A stretch of DNA of 64,000 bases from Billgrantia endophytica (GCF_002879615.1 NZ_PNRF01000017.1:58345-122344); one strand, 5' to 3'; positions 1-10,099 are shown, counted from the stretch's first letter. Program-made: numbers and translations. The notes: a model not told the origin generated them from the letters alone.

Positions 1-296
1 GAGGCTATGAGAACGCCGGCATCTACGACCCCGAAGGGGTCGGCGGCACCCATGTCGTCTACGTGCTGCAGCACGCCGACAAGCCGGAGATCTACAACGA
101 CCTGCCGAAGGATCCGCGTATCAGTCCGATGGTCGATGCCTGGAAGGGCGTGACCAAGCCGCTGATGTCGGCGGCGGTCGGCCTCGCCGCGCTGACCGGT
201 TTCTTCCATTACGTCACCGCCGGCCCCAAGGAGATCTCCGCGGAGGATGAAGAGGCAGTGCGCGCCGACGAGTCGAGCGAGGAGGAACGACAATGA
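1..296 (+). CDS. fdoH: Formate dehydrogenase, membrane-bound, beta (iron-sulfur) subunit, C-terminal part
   Basis: This is the 3' end of a gene cut by the window edge; the reading frame enters at base 3 and ends in TGA at 294-296. The visible 97 codons carry the end of the ferredoxin-like domain, then a hydrophobic segment (around [15 protein letters not shown]) matching the single C-terminal membrane anchor of FdnH/FdoH, then an acidic tail. In the family this subunit carries four [4Fe-4S] clusters and passes electrons from the catalytic alpha subunit to cytochrome b. The stop overlaps the next start (ATGA), so the two genes are translationally coupled. The identification rests mainly on context, because the cluster-binding cysteines lie upstream of the window. 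Confidence 0.85.
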   Translation, partial: GYENAGIYDPEGVGGTHVVYVLQHADKPEIYNDLPKDPRISPMVDAWKGVTKPLMSAAVGLAALTGFFHYVTAGPKEISAEDEEAVRADESSEEERQ

Positions 297-994
297 GCCA
301 TCCCGGACGGGAGGAAGGCCTGCTTCGCTATGGCGGGTGGACACGTCTCAACCACTGGCTGGTCGCCATCAGCTTCGTGCTGCTGGTGCTCAGCGGACTG
401 CCCTTCTTTCATCCCTTCTTCTGGTCGTTGACCGCCCTGTTCGGTGGGCCGACGATGACACGTATCGTGCATCCCTTCATCGGGGTGTTCATGACGCTGG
501 TCTTCTTCATCATGGCCATCGCCTTCTTCAAGGAGAGCCTGGTCAAGCGCCACGATATCCAGTGGCTCAAACAGATCCGGGACGTACTGACCAACCGGGA
601 CGAGCGCCTGCCCCCGGTGGGCAAGAACAACGCCGGGCAGAAGATGGTGTACTGGATCATGCTGCTCTGCGTGCCACTGCTGCTGGTTTCGGGGATCGTC
701 ATCTGGCAGCCCTACTTCGCCGACGCCATGCCGATCACGATTCGACGCCTGGGTGCGCTGACCCATGCCTACGTGGCATTCCTGGCCATCATCACCCTGA
801 TCATCCACATCTATTCGGGAATCTGGGTGAAGGGGTCGTTCCAGGCCATGATCCGTGGCCGGGTCAGCAAGGCGTGGGCGAAGCATCACCATGATCTCTG
901 GTACGAGGAAGAGATGGCGAAAGAGCGAAGGAGCCGGGAGATCCGGCGGGAAAGCCGGAAACCCCACCCACCGCAATCCCGAGGAACCGAATAA
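293..994 (+). CDS. fdoI: Formate dehydrogenase, membrane-bound, cytochrome b556 (gamma) subunit
   Basis: The 233-residue protein has four hydrophobic segments (about 22-42, 55-78, 118-138, 155-178) and histidines at 21, 60, 158 and 172. These match the spacing of the haem b and quinone-site histidines of E. coli FdnI. It anchors the enzyme in the inner membrane and delivers formate electrons to quinone. The start overlaps the beta-subunit stop as ATGA. fdhE begins one base after its own stop. The C-terminal tail is long, basic and charged, and lies in the cytoplasm by the FdnI topology. The family call is firm; fdoI versus fdnI cannot be decided from sequence alone. Confidence 0.93.
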   Translation: MSHPGREEGLLRYGGWTRLNHWLVAISFVLLVLSGLPFFHPFFWSLTALFGGPTMTRIVHPFIGVFMTLVFFIMAIAFFKESLVKRHDIQWLKQIRDVLTNRDERLPPVGKNNAGQKMVYWIMLLCVPLLLVSGIVIWQPYFADAMPITIRRLGALTHAYVAFLAIITLIIHIYSGIWVKGSFQAMIRGRVSKAWAKHHHDLWYEEEMAKERRSREIRRESRKPHPPQSRGTE

Positions 995-995
995 C

Positions 996-1928
996 GTGAA
1001 CCATGCATACGGCAACGCTCCGATGGGTGTCATGGACCCACCCGCCGTGGTGCTCCCCGACCCGGGGCACTTCGCCGTCCGGGCGCAGCGCCTGCATGCC
1101 CTGTCCGAACGCATCGAGCCGCTGGGGGCTTTCCTGGCCTTCATGGCGCAGCTCTCCCGGGCACAGCAGGTGGTGCTGGAACGCCATCAACCGCAATGGC
1201 TGCCCGAACCCGATGCCTTTGCGCTGGCCCTGAAGCACGGCATGCCACCGCTGGGCGTCGAGGCGCTGCGAGGCGACGTCGATTTCCACACCGAATTCGC
1301 CGCCCTCCTCGATGCGCTCGATCTCGCCATCGGCGAGGCGCAGCGACCGCTGCTGGCCGAGCTGCGCAAGATGCCTCGCAGCGGGATCGACCAGTTGGCG
1401 ACCCGGGTGTTGACCGGAGACGCAGGCCTTCCGTCGCAGCGGGGGCTGATGCCATTGGTGGCGGCCGGCCTGCAGGTGGCCTGGCTGCGACTCGCACTGC
1501 GCCTGCCCGCTCCACCGCAGCGTCCGCCACCCGAGGCACGCGCGATCTGTCCATGCTGCGGCTCACTGCCGGTCGCCAGCGTGATCCAGATCGACCAGAT
1601 ACGCAGCGGCGTACGCTATCTGCAGTGCGGGCTTTGCGCCACCCAGTGGTACCTGGAACGAGCCAAGTGCAGCGTATGCGACCAGACCGGCAAGCTCGAC
1701 TACCTGAGCCTGGAGGACGAAACCGGAGAACCCTTGCTCCCGGTGCAGGCCGAAACCTGCGGTGACTGCCACACTTACCTGAAGATAGTGCCGCGGGAAT
1801 TCGATGCCCAGGCCGAGCCCCTTGCCGACGACCTGGCCAGCCTGGCGCTGGACCTGCTGCTGGCCGAGAAGGGGGAGTACCGGCGCAGCGGCTACAACCC
1901 GTTTTTGTGGGTCGGGAACGAGGGATGA
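996..1928 (+). CDS. fdhE: Formate dehydrogenase accessory protein FdhE
   Basis: The 310-residue product is the usual FdhE length. It has the family's rubredoxin-like cysteine motifs: CPCC near residue 178, CGLC near 214, a CSVC pair and a final CGDC. FdhE is needed to assemble respiratory selenocysteine formate dehydrogenases and binds iron through these cysteines. I chose the GTG at 996 because GAGGAA at 981-986 is correctly spaced and the start follows the fdoI stop directly; in-frame ATGs at 1023 and 1032 are alternatives. It sits between the structural genes and the selenocysteine genes, as expected for an Fdo/Fdn maturation factor. Confidence 0.93.
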   Translation: MNHAYGNAPMGVMDPPAVVLPDPGHFAVRAQRLHALSERIEPLGAFLAFMAQLSRAQQVVLERHQPQWLPEPDAFALALKHGMPPLGVEALRGDVDFHTEFAALLDALDLAIGEAQRPLLAELRKMPRSGIDQLATRVLTGDAGLPSQRGLMPLVAAGLQVAWLRLALRLPAPPQRPPPEARAICPCCGSLPVASVIQIDQIRSGVRYLQCGLCATQWYLERAKCSVCDQTGKLDYLSLEDETGEPLLPVQAETCGDCHTYLKIVPREFDAQAEPLADDLASLALDLLLAEKGEYRRSGYNPFLWVGNEG

Positions 1929-2010
1929 CCCGCCCCGGGACTGGTCGCACTTGGACGCAGGCCGGTCCACGTGCTATGCCATAGGGGTGTTTCAAACCTT
2001 CGGCACGGAC

Positions 2011-3477
2011 ATGACGACGACAACGGACGTTAGACGCAGCCTGCCCGCGGTCGATGCGCTACTGGCGCATCCCGCCCTGCAACAGGCCCAGTCGCGGCAT
2101 GGCAAACGCCTGATACGGCGTGCCGTTCGCCAGACTCTCGACAAGGAACGGGCCTGTCTGGCACGCGATGCGGGAAATTCCCGGCTCCCCACCGCTGCGC
2201 CCGAGACGGCGATGACCATCGATGCCCTGGCAGAAAAGAGCCTGGCCCGTCTCTCGCAGCTGGCGCGCCCCCATGGCCGGGCGGTCTTCAACCTGACCGG
2301 CACGGTGATCCACACCAACCTGGGGCGCTCAACGCTTGCCGAAACGGCCATCGAGGCCATGACCCAGGCGGCACGCCACCCCATGGCGCTGGAATACGAC
2401 CTGGAGAGCGGTGGCCGGGGCGACCGCGATCGCCTGGTCGAGGAGCTGCTCTGCGAGCTGACCGGGGCCGAGGCCGCCACGGTGGTCAACAATAACGCCG
2501 GCGCCGTACTGCTGGCCCTGGGCGCCCTCGGTGCCGGCCGCGAGGCGGTGATCTCCCGCGGCGAGCTGATCGAGATCGGCGGTGCCTTCCGCATGCCGGA
2601 TATCATGCAGGCGGCGGGTTGTCGCCTGCATGAGGTCGGCGCCACCAACCGCACCCATGCGCGGGACTTCGAGGCCGCCATGAACGAGGCGACCGGGCTG
2701 ATCGTCAAGGCGCACACCTCCAACTACGCCATTACCGGCTTCACCAAGAGCGTGCCCGAGCCTGTCCTGGCCGAGATCGCCCATGATCATGACGTGCCCT
2801 TCATGGTCGATCTGGGCAGCGGGGCATTGACCGACCTTGCGGCCTTCGGTCTGCCCTACGAAGCCCAGCCCAGGGACGCCATCGCCGCCGGTGCCGATGT
2901 CGTCACCTTCAGCGGCGACAAGCTGCTGGGTGGCCCCCAGGCCGGGATCATCGTCGGCAAGCGTGAGCTGGTCGCCAACATCAAGCGCCACCCGCTGAAG
3001 CGTGCGCTACGCCTGGACAAGCTGACCCTCACCGCCCTGGAGGCGACGCTACGCCTCTACCGCGACAGCGACACGCCACAGCGGGAGATACCCACCCTGG
3101 CGCTGCTGACACGCTCGGAAGCGTCCATCGCCGAGACCGGCGAGCGGCTTCTTGCGGCCACCCAGGCGCTGCTCGATGGCATGGAAGTGACGCTGGAACC
3201 CTGCATGAGCCAGCTCGGCAGCGGTTCGCTACCCGTCGACCGGCTGCCCAGCCGGGCGCTGGTCTGGCGCCCGCTGAGCGAGAACCGCCGTGCTCGCGCC
3301 CCCCTCCTCAAGCGCCTCGAGGGAGCGTTTCGACAGCTGCCCCGTCCGGTCATCGGTCGCCTCAGGGATGGCGCGCTACACCTGGACCTGCGCTGCCTTG
3401 CCGGCGCGGAAGAGGAGGCCGCCTTCATCGACCAGCTCGCGATACTGAAGGAATGCTTTGCCAGGGAGGGGGGATGA
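2011..3477 (+). CDS. selA: L-seryl-tRNA(Sec) selenium transferase
   Basis: The product is 488 residues (E. coli SelA is 463). SelA is the PLP enzyme that converts Ser-tRNA(Sec) to selenocysteinyl-tRNA using selenophosphate. The PLP lysine is Lys304 in the motif [12 protein letters not shown], and [13 protein letters not shown] near residue 90 is a second strongly conserved block. The frame is open further upstream, but the ATG at 2011 gives the family's N-terminus (SLPAVDALL). The 3' end overlaps selB by ATGA. Its presence next to fdo genes implies that the alpha subunit upstream of the window contains selenocysteine (inference). Confidence 0.96.
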   Translation: MTTTTDVRRSLPAVDALLAHPALQQAQSRHGKRLIRRAVRQTLDKERACLARDAGNSRLPTAAPETAMTIDALAEKSLARLSQLARPHGRAVFNLTGTVIHTNLGRSTLAETAIEAMTQAARHPMALEYDLESGGRGDRDRLVEELLCELTGAEAATVVNNNAGAVLLALGALGAGREAVISRGELIEIGGAFRMPDIMQAAGCRLHEVGATNRTHARDFEAAMNEATGLIVKAHTSNYAITGFTKSVPEPVLAEIAHDHDVPFMVDLGSGALTDLAAFGLPYEAQPRDAIAAGADVVTFSGDKLLGGPQAGIIVGKRELVANIKRHPLKRALRLDKLTLTALEATLRLYRDSDTPQREIPTLALLTRSEASIAETGERLLAATQALLDGMEVTLEPCMSQLGSGSLPVDRLPSRALVWRPLSENRRARAPLLKRLEGAFRQLPRPVIGRLRDGALHLDLRCLAGAEEEAAFIDQLAILKECFAREGG

Positions 3478-5402
3478 TCGTCGGTACCGCCGGCCACGTG
3501 GACCATGGCAAGACCGCCCTGATACGGCAACTCACCGGGATCGATACCGATCGCCTGAAGGAGGAGCAGGCCCGCGGGCTCACCATCGAGGCAGGCTTCG
3601 CCTATCCCGAGGTCGAACCGGGCATCGAACTCGGCTTCGTCGATGTGCCGGGGCACGAGACGTTCATCCACAACATGCTGGCTGGCAGCGCGGGCATCGA
3701 TACGGTGCTGTTGGTAGTGGCCGCCGACGATGGGGTGATGCCCCAGACGGTCGAACACGTGCAGATACTTCAACTGCTGGGGCTGACCCGTGGCATGGTG
3801 GCACTGACCAAGTGCGACCTGGTGGATGCGGCGCGGCGTGGGGAAGCGAGCCGTGAGATCGAGGCCCTGCTGGCCGACACGCCGTTCTCCGGCGCGGTGA
3901 TCCATGCCCTGTCGAGCCGAACGGGCGAGGGTGTGCCGGCACTGCGCGATGCGCTGTGGACACAGGCCGCCGGGCAGCGTGCCAGGCCTGTCTGGGGTGC
4001 GTTTCGCCTCGCCGTCGACCGGGTCTTTACCAAGGCCGGCGCCGGCCTGGTCGTGACCGGTACGGCACTTGCCGGCCGCGTCGCCCTGGGCGACGAGGTG
4101 CGCCTGCTGCCGTCCGGACGCAAGGCGCGGGTGCGCGACCTGCGCCGGCAGAACCGCGAAAGCAACCAGGCCCATCAGGGCGACCGGGTGGCGCTCAACC
4201 TGGCCGGGTCCGGCATGGAGCGCGGCGTCATCAAGCGCGGCGACTGGGTGGTCGCCGAGACGCTGGACACGCCAGAGCGGCAGCGTCTCGACATCGACCT
4301 GCAACTGCTCGATAGCGCTCCGGCACTCAAGCATTGGTCGCCGGTGCATATACACCTGGGCGTGGCCCATCTCACCGGCCGCGTCGCGCTGCTCGAGGGA
4401 CAGCGCCTGGCGCCGGGCAAACGCATGCTGGGCCAGCTGGTGCTCGACAGCCCGGTGCATGCCTGCCTGGGAGACCGCTTCGTGATCCGCGACCACGGCG
4501 GCCATGTCACCCTGGGCGGTGGCGTGGTGCTCGATGGCGACCCTCCGCGACGCGGCCAGCGCGCACCCAAACGTCTGGCCTGGCTGTCGGCGCTTGCCGA
4601 TGTCGTGGCGGCAGGCCTCCCCTATGACCTGCAGCGGTCGCTCCAGGCGGCACTGGAACTCAGGCCCGACGGGCTGGACCTGGACGCCATGGCGCGCAAT
4701 GCCAATACCGATCGGGCGGCCCTGGCGTCACTCGTCGAGGCGTTGTCTGGGCGTGTCGTGATGGCCCAGGGCGGGTCCAGGGCCTTTTCGCATCATGCCA
4801 TCGAGTCGCTGGAGCGGCGCATCATCGAGACCGTCGCCGCCAATCACGAACGGGAGCCTTCGATGCCGGGTACCGAGCGCGAGCGGCTTGGCCGCCAGGT
4901 CATGCCCGACTTGCCCGGCACCTTCTTCCGACCGCTTGTGGATGGATTGCTGGATAGCGGCCAACTGGAGCGCCAGGGAGCGTTCGTCTCGCTGCCGGGA
5001 CACCGTGCGACGCTCGACGAGGCCGATGAGGCCCTGTGGCAACGACTCGAGCCGCTCATCGCGGCGACGCCCTTTCACCCACCGAGGGTGCGTGACATGG
5101 CGGCCAGCGAAGGCATGGACGAGGAGCGCATTCGCCAGGTGCTGACCGCCTGTGCCCGCCTGGGCTGGCTCTACCAGGTCCGCAGGGATCATTTCTATCT
5201 CGCCCCGGCGGTACGTGAATTGGCGGGAATCGCCCGGGAATTGGCAGAGACGCATGGTGCCGTGCGCGGCGCCGAATTTCGCGACCGCATCGGCACCGGA
5301 CGCAAACTGGCCATTCACCTTCTCGAATTCTTTGATAGGCTGGGGTTCACGCGGCGGGTGCGGGACGATCGTATCGTCCTCCGCGCCGACCTGTGGGACT
5401 AG
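3474..5402 (+). CDS. selB: Selenocysteine-specific elongation factor SelB
   Basis: The 642-residue protein begins with the translational GTPase domain: G1 GHVDHGKT at residues 7-14, G3 DVPGHE at 57-62 and G4 TKCD at 112-115. EF-Tu-like beta domains follow, and then a long C-terminal region of winged-helix repeats that in the family binds the SECIS hairpin of the mRNA. SelB delivers Sec-tRNA(Sec) to UGA codons. The ATG at 3474 overlaps the selA TGA, and a purine-rich GGAGGGGGG tract lies immediately upstream. selC begins 24 bases after the stop, so the three genes form one unit. Confidence 0.96.
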   Translation: MIVGTAGHVDHGKTALIRQLTGIDTDRLKEEQARGLTIEAGFAYPEVEPGIELGFVDVPGHETFIHNMLAGSAGIDTVLLVVAADDGVMPQTVEHVQILQLLGLTRGMVALTKCDLVDAARRGEASREIEALLADTPFSGAVIHALSSRTGEGVPALRDALWTQAAGQRARPVWGAFRLAVDRVFTKAGAGLVVTGTALAGRVALGDEVRLLPSGRKARVRDLRRQNRESNQAHQGDRVALNLAGSGMERGVIKRGDWVVAETLDTPERQRLDIDLQLLDSAPALKHWSPVHIHLGVAHLTGRVALLEGQRLAPGKRMLGQLVLDSPVHACLGDRFVIRDHGGHVTLGGGVVLDGDPPRRGQRAPKRLAWLSALADVVAAGLPYDLQRSLQAALELRPDGLDLDAMARNANTDRAALASLVEALSGRVVMAQGGSRAFSHHAIESLERRIIETVAANHEREPSMPGTERERLGRQVMPDLPGTFFRPLVDGLLDSGQLERQGAFVSLPGHRATLDEADEALWQRLEPLIAATPFHPPRVRDMAASEGMDEERIRQVLTACARLGWLYQVRRDHFYLAPAVRELAGIARELAETHGAVRGAEFRDRIGTGRKLAIHLLEFFDRLGFTRRVRDDRIVLRADLWD

Positions 5403-5426
5403 CAAGAATGCAGCATATCGACTCAT

Positions 5427-5522
5427 GGAAGAGGATCGACCCCCGGTGGGGCGGCCAGATTTCAAATCTGGCAGGGGCTGCCAGCGGTCCCTGGTGGGTT
5501 CGACTCCCACGCTCTTCCGCCA
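5427..5522 (+). tRNA. selC: tRNA-Sec (anticodon TCA)
   Basis: This 96-nt tRNA aligns along its whole length with E. coli selC. It has a long acceptor stem, a UGA-reading anticodon TCA at 5462-5464 in a seven-base loop closed by CCAGA/TCTGG, a long variable arm (GGGGCTGC paired to GCGGTCCC), the T loop TTCGACT with stem GTGGG/CCCAC, and an encoded CCA at 5520-5522. It reads in-frame UGA as selenocysteine, with SelA and SelB encoded just upstream. One oddity is that the eighth acceptor pair, normally formed in bacterial tRNA-Sec, would be a G:G mismatch (5434/5511). Confidence 0.97.
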
Positions 5523-5575
5523 TGCGCCTCATCCCGTCATTGTCTGGTCATCGCTCGCCGACGTTTCGCACACAC

Positions 5576-8305
5576 CTAGTCTTCAAATTCAGCCAGCGCC
5601 TGCTCACAACCCATCCCCACCTCTTCACCTCCCCCCAGCTCCACCCAGGGCAGGATCGCGGTGGGGGGTGCGATAAGCGCACCGACAAGGGACACCACGC
5701 CGCGGACCATCAGCTCGGTCGTGATGACGTTCACTTCCGGCTCCCGCAGCGGCCCTTCCAGCTCCACCGGAGAGTTGCCGGTAAAGAACGTCACATCCTT
5801 GTTGTGCCCTTCGAACGCCAGCTCCAGCACTTCATGATCCAGGTCGATATGACCCTCGCCCGTAAAGTGGGCGATCTCGGTCGCCATGAAGAACTGATCC
5901 AGCGTCGCCAGGCCATTTTCCACCACGAAATGGACGTAGCTGCACTGGAGCTCGACCTGATCCTCACCCGTCAGGGCAGCGATCATGGCATTGGCGACGT
6001 TCAAGGGGAGCAGTTCGGCTGCGATGATGTCGAGCCAACCCTGGGACATGGCCAGCTCCAGTTCGCCAGCGAGCCCGGCCATCACCTCGTCCATCGAGCG
6101 ACCGCGGTAGCGGAACTGGCCACGCCCCCCGATCATGCCAAGGGTATCCTCGGCCACCTCGGGCAGGTTGGCCTCCTGGAGCAGAGCCTTCAGGTTCACC
6201 TGGTCAAGGGCCAGGCTCAGGTCGCCTTCGAGTGCTTCCTGACGTGCGTCCATGACCCAGGAAGCGCTCACCTGGCCACCACCGAGCCCCACCTGCAGCG
6301 GCTCCACGGTCATCACGCCCTGTTCCAGCGTCATTTGCAGGCTCACATCGGTGAACGGCACGTGGCGCGCTTCCACGTTCTCCGCGCGGTAATCGAGCAC
6401 GATGTCGGTACCACGCAGGGCTTCCAGGTCCCAGGGACGGTCGGGAAAGAGCCGCTGTCGGCGCTCGTCCTCCTCGGCCCACTGCTGCTGCTCGGGCGAC
6501 ACCGGCCCGTCATCGGTATCGGGGGCGATCCCCAGCATGGGAAGCAGGTCGTCGGCTTCCAGCACTTGCGTGGTCAGGGTCGCCCAGATCGTGGGTCGTT
6601 CGCCCAGGGCGATACGCACGTCGCCCTCCACGTCACTCTCGCCGAAGCGCCCCTGCAGCCCGTTCAGATCGAGCAGGTCATCGCTGAAGCTCAGATGGCT
6701 GCGGAGCTCATAGGGCGGCAATTCGGGCAGGTTCAGGCCGGTCAGGTCGGTGAGATCCGCCGGGTTGGGGCCCTCGAGGCGAAAATCGCCTTCCACCGCG
6801 TCGAGCTCGAGCGGCTGGACGATACTTCCGTCGAGATGCAGATGCGTGTCACCGGAACTCAGCGAGCCTGATACCGGGTAGGGAGTGTCGGGGCTGGCCA
6901 GGTCGAGCAGAGGGCCTACCACCAGGTCGAACGCAAAGGGCTCCTCCTCATGGGTCCCGTCGCCCACCAGGTGGACGCCGATCCGATCGGTTCCCGCGAT
7001 GTCGCTGGAGTCCGCACGCAGGGAAAGGGCCAGCCCCCAGTGGGGAGCCCGATAGTCGAGTGCGGTATCGTCGACTACCAGCCCACCATCCACGATCCGC
7101 GTATTGAGACGACCCGCGAGCATGCCCAGTTCACCGACACCCAGCGGTGCCAGGGCGGCCGTGAGGTCAACCGAATCGAACTCCGCTGACACGTCCGCCG
7201 CCAGCCGCTGCTCCCGTACGTCGATGATGCCCTGCACATCCAGTCCGCCACTGGGCTCGCCATTGACATGCTGGGTCGCCCGAAGTCGATCCATGTCGAG
7301 ACGGCCCTCCTCGAGACTGCCTTTCAGGGCCAGGTCGTGCAGGCTCTGATCGGCGTAGTGCAGGCGATCGATGGCAACGTCCAGGCGGGCCTCGTAGGCT
7401 TCCAGCACCTCCCATACGTCAACCAGCCGTTGCTCCCAGGCTTCCAGGGGATTCGTCCCGGCAGGCCCCGCCCCGGTGCCATTGCGCTCGTCCAGCAAGC
7501 CCCAGCGATTCAGGTCCAGTTCATCGGCGTCGAGCTGGACCTCGATACGCGGCACCTCTCTGCCGAGATCCACCATCGCCGCGCCGCTTACCCGGCTGTC
7601 GCCGATCCGGCCTTCCAGGTTATCGACGGCGCCTCGCCACTCCTCGGCCTGGTATAGCACCTCGGCCCGGAAGGCCAGCGAATCGTCGCGGATACGGCCC
7701 TCGCCGCTAACCTCCAGGTGCAATTCATCGACATCGCCGGGTGTCTCGAACTCGATGTCGAGCAAAGCCTCCAGGGCCACGTCACGGTAAACCAGCCGCC
7801 CCTGCCCGATGGCGAAGGACCGGGGCCAGAAGGCCATGTCCCCCTCGGCCTCGTCGTCCATCACGTCATCCCAGCTGGTCGTGCCGTCTTCGCGACGCGC
7901 CAGGTGAATGACGGGCCGCTCCGCCGCAACACGCTCAAGCTCTATCTCACCCTGAAGCAGGGCGATGGGATTCAAGGTAATGGCGAGCTCATCCACTCGC
8001 ACCATGTCATCGTCATCGGCCCAGTCAGCGTTGCCGATGCGCAACGCATTGAGCCGCACCGTCACCGGCAAGCCCCAGGCAATATCCAGCTCGCCTATCT
8101 CGACCTCGCGGCCATCGAGCTGCCGGCCGGCCTGATCTTCCAGCCAGGCCCGGAACCAGGGCGACTCGAGGAACCAGGCCAGTGCCAGCACCACCAGCAG
8201 CACGCCGACGAGCGCCATACCCGTTAGTCGAACCGTCTTTGACACGTTACCGTCCTTGGTCGGCAGGCCGTCGGGGCTGCCTTCCGACTCGCTACCGATC
8301 AGCAT
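5576..8305 (-). CDS. AsmA family protein
   Basis: The 909-residue protein has one N-terminal transmembrane helix (roughly residues 27-45, rich in Val and Leu), a short conserved AsmA segment (ESPWFRAWLEDQAGRQLDGR), and a long beta-rich periplasmic region. The C-terminal AsmA_2-like domain includes a GGRGQFRYRGRS motif near residue 735. AsmA-family proteins are thought to act in envelope lipid transport or outer-membrane biogenesis. The protein is very acidic, as in halophiles. The ATG at 8305 is the first start; a GTG at 8245, just before the membrane helix, is an alternative. It converges on selC and is divergent from the sugar kinase. Confidence 0.85.
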   Translation of the reverse strand: MLIGSESEGSPDGLPTKDGNVSKTVRLTGMALVGVLLVVLALAWFLESPWFRAWLEDQAGRQLDGREVEIGELDIAWGLPVTVRLNALRIGNADWADDDDMVRVDELAITLNPIALLQGEIELERVAAERPVIHLARREDGTTSWDDVMDDEAEGDMAFWPRSFAIGQGRLVYRDVALEALLDIEFETPGDVDELHLEVSGEGRIRDDSLAFRAEVLYQAEEWRGAVDNLEGRIGDSRVSGAAMVDLGREVPRIEVQLDADELDLNRWGLLDERNGTGAGPAGTNPLEAWEQRLVDVWEVLEAYEARLDVAIDRLHYADQSLHDLALKGSLEEGRLDMDRLRATQHVNGEPSGGLDVQGIIDVREQRLAADVSAEFDSVDLTAALAPLGVGELGMLAGRLNTRIVDGGLVVDDTALDYRAPHWGLALSLRADSSDIAGTDRIGVHLVGDGTHEEEPFAFDLVVGPLLDLASPDTPYPVSGSLSSGDTHLHLDGSIVQPLELDAVEGDFRLEGPNPADLTDLTGLNLPELPPYELRSHLSFSDDLLDLNGLQGRFGESDVEGDVRIALGERPTIWATLTTQVLEADDLLPMLGIAPDTDDGPVSPEQQQWAEEDERRQRLFPDRPWDLEALRGTDIVLDYRAENVEARHVPFTDVSLQMTLEQGVMTVEPLQVGLGGGQVSASWVMDARQEALEGDLSLALDQVNLKALLQEANLPEVAEDTLGMIGGRGQFRYRGRSMDEVMAGLAGELELAMSQGWLDIIAAELLPLNVANAMIAALTGEDQVELQCSYVHFVVENGLATLDQFFMATEIAHFTGEGHIDLDHEVLELAFEGHNKDVTFFTGNSPVELEGPLREPEVNVITTELMVRGVVSLVGALIAPPTAILPWVELGGGEEVGMGCEQALAEFED

Positions 8306-8720
8306 CGTCGCTATCCATGAAGCCTAGCCCAGAAACCATCGCAAGCCATTGCTCGAATGGACGAACCGATCTATCGTGGGAACGATCCCACGATAGATCG
8401 GTTTCGCCACATGCCCCCTGTCGCTGCTCGTCCCACCATCCTTGAGGTAGCCCGTCAGGCCAACGCTTCCAGACGAATGTTTCCCGTTACGTCGTCGATG
8501 AGCGTAAACGGCTTGCGCCGGGGCTCCAGACAGATCAATCCCTCCGGAAACCCCGTTCGTGAACGGCAGGCTCTCCTCGACCAAGGCCTGTCCGCCGGCA
8601 CATGCCGACCCTGATAGCGCGGGGCCCGCCCCAGCACCAGCTGGGTGATGCATAACAGCCAACGGCTTATTCACCCGGGACGGTATCGTTCCCATCTTCA
8701 GTCAACACGAGGTCGCCAGC
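8306..8720. other. Intergenic region, 415 bp, no convincing gene
   Basis: This region lies between the divergent AsmA and sugar-kinase genes. It contains the near-perfect 40-bp palindrome at 8364-8403 (listed separately). The remaining bases hold only short frames with no recognisable domain. A minus-strand frame at about 8455-8560 ends in a tidy protein-like stretch and could be a gene remnant, but I cannot assign it. The GAGG at 8711-8714 serves the kinase start at 8721. Confidence 0.5.
8364..8403. repeat. Near-perfect 40-bp palindrome (18-bp arms, 4-base loop)
   Basis: AACCGATCTATCGTGGGA at 8364-8381 is followed by ACGA and then by its exact reverse complement at 8386-8403. No T-run follows on either strand, so it is not a typical intrinsic terminator. 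Because it lies upstream of both divergent genes, a regulator site or a mobile-repeat remnant is more likely. Confidence 0.8.
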
Positions 8721-9722
8721 ATGTTCGACACCCACACCCCAACCAAGCCGCCCGACATTCTCGCCTTTGGCGAGGCCATGGCCATGTTCGTGGCCGATGA
8801 CCTGGGGGAGCTGGCCGAGGTGGAGCTGTTCCATCGTCGCATTGCCGGCGCCGATACCAACGTGGCCATCGGCCTGGCACGGCTGGGTTTCCATGTCGGC
8901 TGGTTGAGCCGGGTCGGCGACGACAGTTTCGGCGTCTTCATCCGCCGTATGCTGGAAGCCGAGGGGGTCGACTGCCGACACCTGCATGTCGACACGGCGC
9001 ATTCCACCGGGCTGATGTTCAAGGAGAGGGCACCGGGCGGCAGCGACCCTCGCGTCGAGTATTTCCGCCGCGGCAGTGCCGCCAGCCATATGACACCCGA
9101 CGATATCGGCAAGGTCGACTTCACTGCACTTCGCCACCTACACGCCACGGGTATACCACCGGCCCTCTCGGACAGTGCCAGAGCACTTTCCCGGCAGGCA
9201 CTGCGCGAGGCCCGGGCCAACGGCACCACCATTTCCTTCGACCCCAACCTGCGCCCCAGCCTATGGCAGAGCGAGGCCGACATGCGCGACACCCTGAATG
9301 AACTTGCAGGACACGCCGACTGGATCTTGCCGGGCCTGACCGAAGGCAGGCTGCTGACCGGCCATGAGACGCCTCATGACATTGCCGGCTTTTACCTCGA
9401 CCGAGGCGCCAGCGCGGTGATCATCAAACTCGGCCCGGAAGGCAGCTACTATCGTGGCGTCCTGGGCGGCCGGGAGGAGAGCTTTACCGTGGCGGGGTTT
9501 CAGGTAACCGACGTGATCGATACCGTAGGGGCCGGAGATGGCTTCGCCGTGGGCGTGGTCAGCGCCTTGCTCGATGGCCGTTCGCCTCGCGAAGCCGTAC
9601 GCCGCGGCAACCTGATCGGTGCCCAGGCGGTACAGGTGGTTGGCGACATGGAAGGATTGCCGAGCCGCCAGCGCCTGGTGTCTCTGGAAGCCGAACTGCC
9701 GCCGCTACTGCCGAGCAGCTAA
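8721..9722 (+). CDS. kdgK: PfkB-family sugar kinase, probable 2-dehydro-3-deoxygluconate kinase
   Basis: The 333-residue protein has the ribokinase/PfkB fold signatures. The N-terminal motif GEAMAMF is followed by the sugar-binding GADTNVAIGLARLG near residue 45. The C-terminal signature DTVGAGDGFAVG near residue 267 supplies the catalytic Asp. The segment PGGSDPRVEYFRRGSAAS resembles KdgK rather than fructokinases. KdgK phosphorylates 2-keto-3-deoxygluconate for entry into the Entner-Doudoroff pathway. GAGG at 8711-8714 supports the start. No other uronate-pathway gene is adjacent, so the substrate is inferred from family resemblance only. Confidence 0.8.
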   Translation: MFDTHTPTKPPDILAFGEAMAMFVADDLGELAEVELFHRRIAGADTNVAIGLARLGFHVGWLSRVGDDSFGVFIRRMLEAEGVDCRHLHVDTAHSTGLMFKERAPGGSDPRVEYFRRGSAASHMTPDDIGKVDFTALRHLHATGIPPALSDSARALSRQALREARANGTTISFDPNLRPSLWQSEADMRDTLNELAGHADWILPGLTEGRLLTGHETPHDIAGFYLDRGASAVIIKLGPEGSYYRGVLGGREESFTVAGFQVTDVIDTVGAGDGFAVGVVSALLDGRSPREAVRRGNLIGAQAVQVVGDMEGLPSRQRLVSLEAELPPLLPSS

Positions 9723-9772
9723 GGCGCACCTCGAGCAGGTGTTCAAGCTATGCGGCCAGCATGCCTGGCTAG

Positions 9773-9946
9773 ATCATTGCCCTGATCGCCCTTGGCCGGA
9801 AGGTCAACATGATGATCCCCGAAAAAGCCGGGCAACTCTCGCTTTCCCAGTTCGAGAATTCCGAGTTCTACGACCCGTTGACCCGTGCCCGCCGCGAGGC
9901 CTCGACGCGGCTCCAGGCAAGGGCTATCGCTGAGGGCCTGCCTTGA
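9773..9946 (+). pseudogene. Relic of an ABC transporter (fused permease/ATPase type)
   Basis: Frame 2 reads about 57 codons ending in TGA at 9944-9946. It contains PEKAGQLSLSQFENSEFYD followed by PLTRARREAS. This is the characteristic transmembrane-domain block of fused ABC exporters, in which a helix is followed by a conserved 'FE(D/N)..FYD.L.RARREA' segment. There is no start region, no remaining membrane segments and no nucleotide-binding domain, and the next codons degenerate. I read it as a short fragment of a once ~600-residue transporter gene. The motif match is from memory of the family, not from a search. Confidence 0.6.
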
Positions 9947-10075
9947 ACCGCTTGACGCTTGATCAGCGATTGGTTAAAAGAAAAAGGTCGTTCGTTCCAG
10001 CGAACGGCACCCAATCCATCAGACATGGTGCCTCTCATGCGCTGGCAAACCCGCGTCAACCGTCCGAGCAAGCTA

Positions 10076-10099
10076 CATCGCATTGCCAACAATGCGATG
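10076..10099. repeat. Perfect hairpin, 10-bp arms
   Basis: CATCGCATTG at 10076-10085 and CAATGCGATG at 10090-10099 are exact inverted repeats around CCAA. It lies about 140 bp upstream of the small DUF1127 gene. No T-tract follows, so its role is unknown. Confidence 0.6.

Noticed and set aside
5393..6871. A plus-strand frame of 492 codons spanning tRNA-Sec and opposite the AsmA gene
   Set aside because: It reads through a tRNA and mirrors the AsmA coding frame; no ribosome site or motif supports it.
8324..8695. A minus-strand frame upstream of the AsmA gene
   Set aside because: It runs through the perfect palindrome, has no recognisable domain and is not supported by a ribosome site.
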